Assembly: GCA_964366725.1 (NCBI GenBank)
Contig: CAYIUL010000007.1
Location: 1 to 18,110 of the forward strand
DNA length: 18,110 bases
Origin: JACPAB01 sp964366725
Lineage (GTDB): Bacteria > Patescibacteriota > Minisyncoccia > 2-02-FULL-40-12 > GWA2-44-9
Direction: 5' to 3'
Part shown: one piece after another, positions 5,840 to 13,331 of the stretch
Layout: each line of letters begins with the position of its first letter
Numbering within the stretch: the stretch's first letter is position 1
Notes under the pieces: generated by a model
Databases searched by the model: none
What the model saw: the letters and a program-made list of their open reading frames with translations, nothing else
What the model was told of the DNA's origin: nothing
Program-made: the position numbers and the translations under genes

Positions 5840-7231
5840 ATGCGTATAACTTTCTATGGCGGGGCAAAAAGTGTGACCGGAGCGAATTATCTTCTTGAAG
5901 AAGGAGACCTTCGCATTCTCGTTGACTGCGGGTTGTATCAGGGCTCAAAATACGCGGACGAGTTGAATTACGAAAAGTTTCCTTATGATCCGGCAACAGT
6001 TGATTTTGTTTTTCTAAGCCATAGCCATACCGACCACACCGGCCGTTTGCCGAAACTTTACAAGGAAGGATTCAGAGGGCAGATAATCGCATCAAACCCG
6101 ACTTTGGATCTGGCCAAGAAAGCCCTGCCCGACAATTACGGTTTAATGAAAACCGAAGCCGAGAAAGAAGGCCGCGAACTCCTGTATTCTCTTGAAGACC
6201 TCGAAAATACCTGGACCTTAGCGATGGGGTTGGATTATGAAAACAAAATAGAACTGGCCGGCGGAGTAACCGCCACTCTTCACGATGCCGGACACATATT
6301 GGGTTCGTCAGTTGTTGAGATACAATTTCCGAACCAAAGTCAAAAATCAAAAATCAAAAATCAAAATTTGAATAAAATATATTTCACCGGAGATCTGGGC
6401 AACCCGCCGACTCCGCTTTTGAACCCACCGTATTTTCCGGAAGACGCCGACTTTGTTGTTGTTGAGTCGGCTTATGGCAATCGTATTCATGAAGACAGAA
6501 CACGTCGAAAAGAAATCCTTGAGGACTTTATCGTGGAAACCATGAATAAGGGCGGAGTTCTAATGATACCGTCGTTCGCGATGGAAAGAACCCAGGAGCT
6601 TCTCTTTGAACTTAACGACTTGATGGAACACAATAAAATTCCGCGCGTTCCGGTTTTTGTTGATTCGCCTTTGGCCATCAACCTGACCGAAGTCTACGAA
6701 AAATATCCCAATTATTTTAACAAAACAGCGACGCATATAATTGATTCCGGAGACGATATTTTCAATTTTCCGGGGCTGAAATTTACCAGGACCAGCGAGG
6801 AATCAAAAATGATAAACGATATTCCGGCACCGAAGATAATCATAGCCGGTTCAGGCATGTCCATCGGCGGCAGGATATTGCATCATGAAAGGCGCTATCT
6901 GTCCGACCCCAAGTCGGCCATTTTGTTCATTGGCTATCAGGTCCAGAACTCTTTAGGCAGAAGAATCTTGGATGGGGCAAAAGAGGTCTCTATTTTTGGT
7001 GAAAAAGTTCCGGTCAATTGCCGGGTTAAAGCCATTGGCGGATATTCGGCCCATGCCGACCAGACAATGCTTATGCGCTGGATTGGCACGGCTAATATTA
7101 AGTCAAAACTCAAAAAAGCATTCATTGTTCAAGGAGAAGAGGACTCCTCCCAAGCCCTCGCCGACAAGGTTAAAAATCAGTTGAACATAGACACAATTGT
7201 CCCCGCCTCTGGCGAAAGTTTTGAGTTGTAA
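5840..7231 (+). CDS. Metallo-beta-lactamase/beta-CASP ribonuclease (RNA-processing exonuclease family)
   Basis: Proteins of this CPSF73/TTHA0252-like family are zinc-dependent RNases. The 463 residues begin MRITFYGGAKSVTGANYLLE and carry the zinc motif LSHSHTDHTGRLP (His61, His63, Asp65, His66). HDAGHILGS and YFTGDLGN supply further metal ligands. The beta-CASP insert starts around VVVESAYGNRIHEDR and includes IPSFAMERTQELL and VDSPLAINLTEVY. IIAGSGMSIGGRILHH and the C-terminal IGGYSAHADQTMLMRW complete the domain. Length fits the family. A low-complexity loop, SQKSKIKNQNLNK (about 168-180), between the HILGS and TGD motifs derives from an invading repeat and probably sits on the surface. It likely has its own promoter, given the large repeat upstream. 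It is followed by a perfect palindrome and an insertion sequence. Confidence 0.92.
   Translation: MRITFYGGAKSVTGANYLLEEGDLRILVDCGLYQGSKYADELNYEKFPYDPATVDFVFLSHSHTDHTGRLPKLYKEGFRGQIIASNPTLDLAKKALPDNYGLMKTEAEKEGRELLYSLEDLENTWTLAMGLDYENKIELAGGVTATLHDAGHILGSSVVEIQFPNQSQKSKIKNQNLNKIYFTGDLGNPPTPLLNPPYFPEDADFVVVESAYGNRIHEDRTRRKEILEDFIVETMNKGGVLMIPSFAMERTQELLFELNDLMEHNKIPRVPVFVDSPLAINLTEVYEKYPNYFNKTATHIIDSGDDIFNFPGLKFTRTSEESKMINDIPAPKIIIAGSGMSIGGRILHHERRYLSDPKSAILFIGYQVQNSLGRRILDGAKEVSIFGEKVPVNCRVKAIGGYSAHADQTMLMRWIGTANIKSKLKKAFIVQGEEDSSQALADKVKNQLNIDTIVPASGESFEL
6335..6370. repeat. AAAATC simple repeat inside the beta-CASP gene
   Basis: Four reiterations of a TCAAAAA-type unit stay in frame and encode SQKSKIKNQNL. 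The unit resembles the repeats at 3164-3206 and 5671-5800. Confidence 0.65.
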
Positions 7232-7264
7232 TTCTCAAAATCAATTATCTCCCCAGTGCCAAGA

Positions 7265-7302
7265 ATATGTTATAATTAACCCTAGGGTTAATTATAACAT
7301 AT
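7265..7302. promoter_or_regulatory. 38-bp perfect palindrome downstream of the beta-CASP gene
   Basis: ATATGTTATAATTAACCC (7265-7282) is followed by TA and then by its exact reverse complement (7285-7302). It contains TATAAT on both strands. Before the IS inserted, it lay directly next to the promoter now at 8254-8282, so it could be an operator for a dimeric repressor. It could also be a bidirectional transcription stop for the converging beta-CASP and transposase genes, although it lacks a T-run. The structure is certain and the function is inferred. Confidence 0.7.
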
Positions 7303-7303
7303 C
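7299..7303. repeat. Left target-site duplication of the insertion sequence
   Basis: ATATC directly precedes the TGT end of the element and is repeated at 8249-8253 directly after its ACA end. The left copy overlaps the last bases of the 38-bp palindrome. Confidence 0.75.
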
Positions 7304-7340
7304 TGTTTTCTAATCAATAGCTTCTGACCACCTCTAATGG
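7304..7340. repeat. Left terminal inverted repeat of the IS
   Basis: Begins TGT and includes TCAATAGCTTC then TGACCACCTCTAATGG. The transposase stop codon (7314-7316) lies inside it. Confidence 0.82.
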
Positions 7341-8204
7341 TGTTTTGAAATTTAATCCCATGTGCGGTCTTTCGGTATTGTAGTATTGAATCCATTCCGG
7401 TATTTCTTTTTTCCAAACCTTAAAATCTCTCGGTATCCGGTGCAGGCATTCGTCCTGCAAGCTCCGAATGAATCTCTCCACATGGCCATTGTCAGTCGGG
7501 GTTCTGACCCTGGTATGCCGATGGCTCATGCCATCATGAACGGCAATCTTGGTGAACCATTTAGAGAACTCTGGGCCATGGTCTGTCTGGATGGTTTTGA
7601 ACGGGAATGGAGCAATACCCTTAACCGTTCGGAGAAATTTAGCAGCAGCTCTGCTGTTCACCCCTAATACCGGCTTGGCGTATCCCCAGCGTGAACACAC
7701 ATCAATTAGGGCATACGCAGACAGGCGATCATCCGGTACTCCCTCATGAACAGCGTCGATCTCTACGAGAAAACCTGGCTTCTCAGGCAATGGCCTGGCT
7801 GGATATTGATGCCACTTCTTCCACTTTGAATACTTGGATATGCCACAGCGTCTCAATACTCGTTTCACGGTGCTGACGCTGATGAAGATATTTCTTTCAG
7901 TAGACAGCCGATGATGCAATATTTCGGCGCATTGGTTGCGTTCAGCTCTGAGTTCAAGAATCTGTCTCACGATCTCGGAAGAGATTTCGTCGGGATGATG
8001 CTCGGGCCGTGATGAGAGAGTTGGAATTTCAAGCCTGCCATGCCATCCGTATTCTGGCATCCGTCTGAGCCAGTTGAGTACTGTGTTGTGAGCGAATCCA
8101 AAATGCCGAGCTACTTCGCGTACGCTTCTGCCAGACTGAACCATCTGGACTGCCTTCATTCTTACCCGAGGCAGGTTGGGGTTAGTTGTATATGCCATAT
8201 ACAT
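7314..8204 (-). CDS. IS481-family transposase (DDE integrase core)
   Basis: The 296-residue transposase catalyses cut-and-join of its own element. The N-terminal helix-turn-helix region (about 12-55) contains MVQSGRSVREVARHFGFAHN and TVLNWLRR, the family's DNA-binding start. A winged-helix-like linker follows (about 70-125). The integrase core has the catalytic triad: FLVEIDAVHEG (Asp150), IQTDHGPEFSKWF (Asp208) and PTDNGHVERFIRSLQDE (Glu243), with 34 residues between the last two as expected. The C-terminal WIQYYNTERPHMGLNFKTPL is the standard ending. The stop codon lies within the left inverted repeat. Two in-frame ATGs (8204 and 8198) are possible starts; neither has a strong ribosome binding site. 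No frameshift or internal stop is seen. Confidence 0.95.
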   Translation of the reverse strand: MYMAYTTNPNLPRVRMKAVQMVQSGRSVREVARHFGFAHNTVLNWLRRMPEYGWHGRLEIPTLSSRPEHHPDEISSEIVRQILELRAERNQCAEILHHRLSTERNIFISVSTVKRVLRRCGISKYSKWKKWHQYPARPLPEKPGFLVEIDAVHEGVPDDRLSAYALIDVCSRWGYAKPVLGVNSRAAAKFLRTVKGIAPFPFKTIQTDHGPEFSKWFTKIAVHDGMSHRHTRVRTPTDNGHVERFIRSLQDECLHRIPRDFKVWKKEIPEWIQYYNTERPHMGLNFKTPLEVVRSY

Positions 8205-8214
8205 ACAGGATATT

Positions 8215-8248
8215 CCATTAGGTGGTCACAAGGTATTGAACCATGACA
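8215..8248. repeat. Right terminal inverted repeat of the IS
   Basis: CCATTAGGTGGTCA then CAAGGTATTGA, ending at ACA (8246-8248). Its complement matches the left end with a 2-bp gap in the CCTCTAATGG part. Confidence 0.82.
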
Positions 8249-8253
8249 ATATC
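8249..8253. repeat. Right target-site duplication of the insertion sequence
   Basis: ATATC, identical to 7299-7303, directly after the ACA end and directly before the -35 box at 8254. Confidence 0.75.
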
Positions 8254-8282
8254 TTGACAAATAATATATATAGTTTTATACT
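8254..8282 (+). promoter_or_regulatory. Near-consensus sigma-70-type promoter of the SPFH cassette
   Basis: TTGACA at 8254-8259, a 17-bp spacer, and TATACT at 8277-8282. The -35 box begins at the first base after the IS target duplication, so the IS landed immediately upstream without disrupting it. A transcript would begin near 8289 with a leader of about 70 nt before the ATG at 8361. Confidence 0.85.
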
Positions 8283-8360
8283 ATTTAGTGTTCGTTAGTT
8301 CGTAAACAACCAAGGCAGCTATGCCATGGGCCGTATGCCCGAAAATAGCAGGAGAGGGGA

Positions 8361-8642
8361 ATGATCCTGGTAACTCTCGTGGAATTGGTGGTAGTAGCAT
8401 TGCTACTCTATCTGGGTGTAACCCAGGTAGTCCTGCCTCTGTGGCGGGATACGCTACTTTTTCCGATGTTTCGGAGAGAGGGGCGCCTGCAACACGAGCT
8501 GGCCGAGGCCACCGAAGAGGTGGTCGAAGCTGGACTCGAGAAGAGGATTGCTGAAACGGCCCAAAAAGCCGAGTCGGTTCGTCGGGCAGTTCGTCGGTCT
8601 ACCAAGTCCACATCCGGGCCTGGTGGAAGCGTCAACCAGTAA
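8361..8642 (+). CDS. Small membrane/coiled-coil protein of the SPFH cassette
   Basis: The 93-residue protein has one N-terminal membrane helix (about 2-28, LVTLVELVVVALLLYLGVTQ) followed by a charged, likely helical/coiled-coil segment (RLQHELAEATEEVVEAGLEK, RIAETAQKAESVRRAVRR) and a Ser/Gly-rich tail. I recognise no family. The ATG follows AGGAGAGGGGA, a strong Shine-Dalgarno unlike most genes in the window. The SPFH gene starts 23 bp after its stop, so the two form one operon. Their shared layout (membrane anchor then coiled coil) suggests that they interact at the membrane, which is inference from context. Base composition and codon choice are GC-richer than in flanking host genes. Two perfect hairpins lie inside its first 22 codons. 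Confidence 0.8.
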   Translation: MILVTLVELVVVALLLYLGVTQVVLPLWRDTLLFPMFRREGRLQHELAEATEEVVEAGLEKRIAETAQKAESVRRAVRRSTKSTSGPGGSVNQ

Positions 8643-8665
8643 CCAAAGGAAGAAGGAGAAAGAAG

Positions 8666-9898
8666 ATGGAACTCCGCAAAATGCTCGCTCTCGTCGCCGC
8701 CGGAGTCATGCTGCTGGCCGTGTTTGTACTCAGTGGCAAGGTCGTGGAGAACGTCGATGCAAACGAGATCGTGGTCATTCAGGACCCGATCGATGGCGAA
8801 CTTCACTGGTATGTCACGGCTGGAATCAAGTGGCAGGGGTTCGGAAGCGTGACGGCATATCCTAAGCGTGCCGTTTACGACTTCAACTGTGATGAGTACA
8901 AGGAAGGAACGTCGGAAGCGCAGTGTGCCGATGGTACGGCTGATCGTCGTATCAGTATTCGCTTCAACGACGGCGGCCACGGCTGGGTCGATGGTTCGAT
9001 TCAGTACGAGATGCCTTTGAACGATGCCAACCTGACCGAGCTTCACGTCCGTTTCGGGTCACGGGAGTCGATTCAAAAGCAGTTGATTGAGACGGTCGTG
9101 AACAAGTCCGTCTACATGACCGGTCCATTGATGTCGTCGAGGGAGTCATTCGCCGATAAGCGCAATGACCTTCTGCGATACGTTGAGGACCAGGTTGAGG
9201 GGGGCGTTTACCAGACGACGGCGCGAGATGTACGCGTGAAGGATGAGCTTTCAGGCGCAGACAAGACGGTCAAACTCGTTGAGATCGTCAACGGATCGAA
9301 TGGTCAGCCGCTTCGTCAAGAACAGGCTCAGCTGACCAAATTCAGCATCGTGCCTTTCAATTTCTCGATCAAGCGACTGCCGTACGACGCGGAGGTCGAA
9401 GGACAGATCAAGCAGCAGCAACAGATTACGATGCAGGTCCAAACCGCCATCGCTGAGTCGCGACAGGCCGAGCAGCGCGCCATTACTGTCGAGCAGCAAG
9501 GTAAAGCCGATGCGGCCAAGGCCAAGTGGGATCAGGAAGTCGTCAAGGCCAAGTTCGTGACCGAGGCTCAGCAGCGTCTGGAAATCGCCGAGCTTGACCG
9601 AAAGGCGGCGATTGAAACCAAGGCCAAGGATATCCTCCTTGGTGAAGGTGAAGCGCGACGGCGCGAACTTGTGATGAGTGCCGACGGCGCGCTCGACAAG
9701 AAGCTTCAGACCTACTTGGAAGCCCAAAAGGTTTGGGCCGAAGCCGTCAAAGGTTACGCAGGTAATTGGGTTCCTAGCGTTGTGATGGGCGGCCAGAGCG
9801 GCGGCAATGCCGGTTCTGGAGCTCAGGATTTGGTCAACCTGCTGACCGCCAAGACGGCGAGGGAACTCGGGCTTGACCTAACCATTACCAAGAAGTAG
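8666..9898 (+). CDS. SPFH/band-7 (prohibitin-like) membrane protein
   Basis: SPFH proteins assemble into large membrane-bound rings or cages. The 410 residues start with a membrane anchor (about 5-23, KMLALVAAGVMLLAVFVLSG). The SPFH-like domain follows (about 28-220): ANEIVVIQDPIDGELHWYVT, GIKWQGFGSVTAYPKRAVYD, IRFNDGGHGWVDGSIQYEMP and KSVYMTGPLMSSRESFADKR. A long Ala/Glu/Lys/Gln coiled coil comes next (about 245-350, with RQAEQRAITVEQQGKADAAK and GEGEARRRELVMSADGALDK), then a Gly/Ser-rich linker and a short C-terminal tail. From memory, SPFH proteins with this KWQGFG and GGH-type core occur in bacteria and large phages, but I could not search. ATG follows a strong purine-rich Shine-Dalgarno (AAGGAAGAAGGAG). 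GC-rich third codon positions, AAG-dominated lysine codons and a private terminator mark it as distinct from its neighbours and probably acquired. Confidence 0.88.
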   Translation: MELRKMLALVAAGVMLLAVFVLSGKVVENVDANEIVVIQDPIDGELHWYVTAGIKWQGFGSVTAYPKRAVYDFNCDEYKEGTSEAQCADGTADRRISIRFNDGGHGWVDGSIQYEMPLNDANLTELHVRFGSRESIQKQLIETVVNKSVYMTGPLMSSRESFADKRNDLLRYVEDQVEGGVYQTTARDVRVKDELSGADKTVKLVEIVNGSNGQPLRQEQAQLTKFSIVPFNFSIKRLPYDAEVEGQIKQQQQITMQVQTAIAESRQAEQRAITVEQQGKADAAKAKWDQEVVKAKFVTEAQQRLEIAELDRKAAIETKAKDILLGEGEARRRELVMSADGALDKKLQTYLEAQKVWAEAVKGYAGNWVPSVVMGGQSGGNAGSGAQDLVNLLTAKTARELGLDLTITKK

Positions 9899-9904
9899 CA
9901 AGTA

Positions 9905-9950
9905 CCCCGCACTGTGTCGCATCATGCGACCTCCAGTGCGGGGCTTTTTT
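9905..9950 (+). terminator. Strong rho-independent terminator closing the SPFH cassette
   Basis: CCCCGCACTG (9905-9914) pairs perfectly with CAGTGCGGGG (9934-9943). A second stem, TCGCAT with ATGCGA, lies inside the loop, and CTTTTTT follows. It begins a few bases after the SPFH stop codon. Confidence 0.95.
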
Positions 9951-9999
9951 ATTTATAAAAATAACCTGTCCCGGTTATCCTCTTCATTTTTATTTTTAA

Positions 10000-10737
10000 A
10001 TGAGCTATATTTTATTTATGAACGACGATAAAGGGAAGTTAAATTTACCGGCTTCTAAATTGCCTCAAGCGGAGGAAGCCCCGAAGGGTGATTTTAGATC
10101 GTCTTTACATTGGCGTGTCTTGAGGATTCTTTCGGAATTTATAGAAGGGTGGCAGTTCTTAGCGGATTTTAAAATGACGGTTACCTTATTTGGCTCAGCA
10201 AGATTTCAGCCGGGCGAAAAGTGGTATGAAGAAGCGCGCAAACTCGGAGGGCTTTTGGCCAGGGAAGGATTTTCTATTGTTACCGGTGGAGGTCCGGGAA
10301 TAATGCAGGCCGGAAACCAGGGAGCGGCTGAAGCTAACGGAGAGTCCATAGGATTAAATATCATGTTGCCGTCGGAACAAAGAATCAACCCTTACGTCAA
10401 AAAAAGCACCGCTTTCCATTACTTCTTTGTCCGCAAACTGATGCTTTCTTACGCTTCCCGGGCCTATGTATTTTTCCCGGGAGGGCTGGGGACTTTGGAC
10501 GAGGCCTTTGAAATACTGACCCTTATTCAAACAAAAAAGATTTCCAATAAGATCCCGGTTGTGTTGGTTGGCAAAGAGTTTTGGGGCCCTATTCACACAT
10601 GGCTCCACGAAGATATTTTTAAAAAATACCAGACCATAGACGAAGAGGACTTGAAGCTCTACCAGATAGTGGATTCGGCCGAAGAGGCCTTCGAAATAGT
10701 CAAAAACGCTCCGCCTCGCGAGGACTTCTTCTATTAA
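10000..10737 (+). CDS. LOG-family (TIGR00730-type) Rossmann-fold nucleotide hydrolase-like protein
   Basis: LOG proteins cleave the N-glycosidic bond of nucleoside monophosphates; plant members release active cytokinins. The 245-residue protein has VTLFGSARFQPGEKWYEEA opening the fold, GFSIVTGGGPGIMQAGNQGA, then SIGLNIMLPSEQRINPYV and VRKLMLSYASRAYVFF. The signature loop PGGLGTLDEAFE is at about 160-171 and includes the key Glu. These are the complete family motifs. The N-terminal ~45 residues are extra relative to short LOG proteins, as seen in bacterial TIGR00730 members. The ATG at 10000 and the ATG at 10018 (MNDDKGKLNLPA) are both possible; neither has a clear Shine-Dalgarno and the second reads as the more natural start. 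It lies alone between the SPFH terminator and lon (40 bp gap). Confidence 0.9.
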   Translation: MSYILFMNDDKGKLNLPASKLPQAEEAPKGDFRSSLHWRVLRILSEFIEGWQFLADFKMTVTLFGSARFQPGEKWYEEARKLGGLLAREGFSIVTGGGPGIMQAGNQGAAEANGESIGLNIMLPSEQRINPYVKKSTAFHYFFVRKLMLSYASRAYVFFPGGLGTLDEAFEILTLIQTKKISNKIPVVLVGKEFWGPIHTWLHEDIFKKYQTIDEEDLKLYQIVDSAEEAFEIVKNAPPREDFFY

Positions 10738-10777
10738 GCTTGACTTTTTCTAAAAATCTGCCAAAATAAGCCATAAT

Positions 10778-13108
10778 ATGTCTGATTTCAAATTAGGAAA
10801 TATAATCATTCCAGAAGAACTGCCTCTTATTCCGCTCAAGAACACCGTTCTCTTTCCAAAAGTGGTCGTTCCGCTGATAGTCCAGAGACCCAAATCCATC
10901 GGCGCTCTCGATAACGCCATGACCAAAGACCGTTTGGTTCTTTTTGTCACCCAAAGAAACACCGAGGACAATATCGGCCACAACGATCTGTTTACTGTGG
11001 GCACCGTGGGAAGGATAGTTTCTGTTTTCAAAATGCCCGACGGCTCGTCAAAGGTAGATGTCGAAGGACTGGTCAGAGCGAGGATCACCGACTTTGTTTC
11101 GGAAACGCCGTTCTTTGGGGTAAAAGTCGAACCGTTCCCGCTTATTATTAGGAACAACCTCGAAGAAAAGGCGTTTTTAAGGCGCGCCATAGAGCAATTC
11201 AAGATCGTTTCGGAGGTCCGTTCTTTTCCGACCATACTGCCGGAAATAATCTACATGATGATGCAGCTCAAGGATACCGAACAGATCATCAGTTTGATGA
11301 CGGTGAACATGAATTTGGCAATAGATGAACAGCAAAGGATACTGGAACTTCGGTCATCAGTTGATATTCTTCGGGAACTCAACGTCAATCTTATCCGCGA
11401 GCAGGAGCTGATGGAAGCCGAGAAGAACGTGACTAAAGAGACAAAGAAGCAAATAGGCAAGATGCAGAAAGAACTTTTCTTGCGCGAACAGTTGAAGAGT
11501 ATCGAAAAAGAACTTGGCGTTGAGGACGAGAAGGGAGAAATAGACACGCTCAAGTCGAAGATAATGGCTGCCGGGATGCCTAAAGATGTTAAAGAAAAAG
11601 CCGTAAAAGAATTGGCGCGTCTGGGCAGGATGCCTTCTTTCAACCCAGAGGTTTCTTATCTGAGGACATATCTTGATTGGTTGGTTGAACTCCCATGGTC
11701 CAAAAAAACGAAAGAAAAAATAAACCTGAAAGAAGCCGAAAAGATATTGAACGAGGACCATTTCGGCCTTAACAAGGTCAAAGAAAGGGTCCTTGAATAT
11801 CTGGCCGTCCAAAAGCAGGTCGGCAAGCTTAAAGGCCCAATTTTGTGCTTTGTCGGTCCGCCTGGTACTGGAAAAACATCGATAGGCCAGTCCATTGCCC
11901 GGTCTCTGGGAAGAAAATTCATTAGGGTCTCTCTCGGCGGTTTGCGTGATGAAGCCGAGTTGAGAGGCCATCGAAGAACATATGTCGGCGCTTTGCCGGG
12001 CCGGCTGGTTCAGGGCATTCACAATGCAAAAGTTAAAAACCCGGTTTTCATGTTAGATGAAATAGACAAGATAGGCATGGATTTCAGGGGCGACCCTTCG
12101 GCGGCATTGCTTGAGGCCCTCGATCCCCAGCAGAACCATGCATTCTCCGACCACTATCTGGAAGTTCCTTTCGACCTTTCGGATGTTTTATTCGTGGCAA
12201 CGGCCAATGTGCTTGATACTATACCCCCGGCATTAAGAGATCGCCTTGAAATAATTGAATTCCCCGGCTACTCGGAAGAGGAGAAATTCCACATTGCAAA
12301 AAATTTCCTTTTGCCCCGTCTCTTCAAGGATCATGGTCTAAAAAGGAAAACATTGGTTTTCCAGGATTCGGCTTTGACCGATGTTATCCGCAAGCATACT
12401 CGCGAGGCGGGCGTAAGAGATTTGGAAAGACAACTCGCCACCATCATCAGGAAAGTCACCAGAAAACTGGTTGAATCACCAAGCACCAAAACTATCACCA
12501 TTACCAAAGACGCCATTCATAAATATCTTGGCCCCATCAAATACAGCCATCAGCTTGCCGAAACGAAAGACGAAGTCGGCGTAGTTACCGGTCTTGGCTG
12601 GACTCCGGTCGGCGGGGAAGTATTTTTCATTGAAGTAGCCAAAATGCCGGGACGAGGAAAACTTACTCTCACCGGCCAGCTCGGCAATGTCATGAGAGAA
12701 TCCGCCCTGGCTGCTTTGAGTTTTGCTCGGGCATATGCCGCCAAGCATGGTGTTAAGGAAGATATAAATAAATATGATATTCACATTCACGTTCCTGCTG
12801 GAGCCATCAGGAAAGACGGCCCGTCGGCCGGAACGGCTATCACGACAGCTTTAGTTTCCTTGCTTCTCGGCAAACCGGCCCGAAAAGATGTTGCCATGAC
12901 CGGAGAGGTGACTTTGCGGGGCAAGGTCTTGGAGATAGGCGGTATCAAAGAAAAAATTCTCGCCGCCCACCGGGCCGGCATTAAAACGGTGGTCATGCCC
13001 ATGGAAAACAAGAAAGACCTGGAAGACATTCCTAAAGAAGTCCAAAAAGACCTCAAATTCGTCTTCGCCAAGACAATGGACGATGTTTTGAAAATAGCAT
13101 TGAAATAG
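10778..13108 (+). CDS. lon: ATP-dependent Lon protease
   Basis: Lon is a homohexameric AAA+ serine protease that degrades misfolded and regulatory proteins in the cytoplasm. The 776 residues have all three parts. The N-terminal substrate-binding domain begins LPLIPLKNTVLFPKVVVPLI (about 14-205). A helical linker follows (about 206-340) with LREQLKSIEKELG. The AAA+ module has GPPGTGKTS at 360-368 (Walker A), FMLDEIDKIG around 424-433 (Walker B) and ATANVLDTIPPALRDRLEII. The protease domain has the catalytic serine in KDGPSAGTA (Ser683) and the lysine in GGIKEKI (Lys724). Length is typical (about 775-810). No clear Shine-Dalgarno precedes the ATG. Transcription probably ends at the hairpin around 13192-13263. 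Confidence 0.98.
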   Translation: MSDFKLGNIIIPEELPLIPLKNTVLFPKVVVPLIVQRPKSIGALDNAMTKDRLVLFVTQRNTEDNIGHNDLFTVGTVGRIVSVFKMPDGSSKVDVEGLVRARITDFVSETPFFGVKVEPFPLIIRNNLEEKAFLRRAIEQFKIVSEVRSFPTILPEIIYMMMQLKDTEQIISLMTVNMNLAIDEQQRILELRSSVDILRELNVNLIREQELMEAEKNVTKETKKQIGKMQKELFLREQLKSIEKELGVEDEKGEIDTLKSKIMAAGMPKDVKEKAVKELARLGRMPSFNPEVSYLRTYLDWLVELPWSKKTKEKINLKEAEKILNEDHFGLNKVKERVLEYLAVQKQVGKLKGPILCFVGPPGTGKTSIGQSIARSLGRKFIRVSLGGLRDEAELRGHRRTYVGALPGRLVQGIHNAKVKNPVFMLDEIDKIGMDFRGDPSAALLEALDPQQNHAFSDHYLEVPFDLSDVLFVATANVLDTIPPALRDRLEIIEFPGYSEEEKFHIAKNFLLPRLFKDHGLKRKTLVFQDSALTDVIRKHTREAGVRDLERQLATIIRKVTRKLVESPSTKTITITKDAIHKYLGPIKYSHQLAETKDEVGVVTGLGWTPVGGEVFFIEVAKMPGRGKLTLTGQLGNVMRESALAALSFARAYAAKHGVKEDINKYDIHIHVPAGAIRKDGPSAGTAITTALVSLLLGKPARKDVAMTGEVTLRGKVLEIGGIKEKILAAHRAGIKTVVMPMENKKDLEDIPKEVQKDLKFVFAKTMDDVLKIALK

Positions 13109-13191
13109 CCGCTCCGGCCCAATACCATTTCCCAGCCCGTTCCGTCGTCTGCCTCCCAATCCCCGCCATATCACGTCTCCGCAATACGAAC

Positions 13192-13263
13192 AAAAGGCAT
13201 CCTCATTGGCGCAAAGAACAAGAGCGCTCCGCTATTTTGTTCTTTGCTGACTCGGATGCTCTT
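13192..13263. terminator. Nested hairpin with T-run, probable lon terminator
   Basis: An outer stem GCATCC (13199 area) with GGATGC (13254 area) encloses a perfect 10-bp stem, GCAAAGAACA (13211-13220) with TGTTCTTTGC (13238-13247). AAAA precedes and CTTTTTG follows the outer stem, so it could stop transcription from both sides. Confidence 0.55.
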
Positions 13264-13331
13264 TTTGTTGCCGTATCGCTCCGAGGAGTGATGTTGGACG
13301 GGGATCTGGGCAGGCATCCGCCGTCGGCCTT

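Larger units (their letters stand above)
7304..8248 (-). mobile_element. Complete IS481-like insertion sequence, 945 bp
   Basis: The element starts TGT and ends ACA, is flanked by the 5-bp direct repeat ATATC, and holds one intact transposase gene filling nearly its whole length. The inverted ends share TCAATA-x-CTT-x-TGACCACCT-(CT)-AATGG: left copy at 7314-7340, right copy (complementary strand) at 8215-8239, with a weaker match out to the TGT/ACA tips. Single ORF, DDE chemistry and size fit the IS481 family; IS3-related groups are the alternative. Intact ends and an intact transposase suggest a recent insertion. Confidence 0.88.

Noticed and set aside
8408..9046. 212-residue minus-strand ORF opposite the SPFH cassette
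   Set aside because: It is antisense to two genes with promoter, ribosome binding sites and terminator, and shows no recognisable domain; GC-rich coding sequence often opens such shadows.
8254..9950. Assembly chimera as the explanation for the GC-rich cassette
   Set aside because: The matching ATATC duplications on both sides of the IS tie the cassette's left edge to the host sequence, and the right edge ends cleanly at a terminator; read coverage would still be needed to exclude it fully.
10740..10779. TTGACT and TAATAT as a promoter for lon
   Set aside because: The two boxes are 28 bp apart and the second overlaps the start codon, so they cannot form a normal promoter.
11357..12022. 221-residue minus-strand ORF inside lon
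   Set aside because: It lies wholly antisense to conserved Lon motifs and has no family features.
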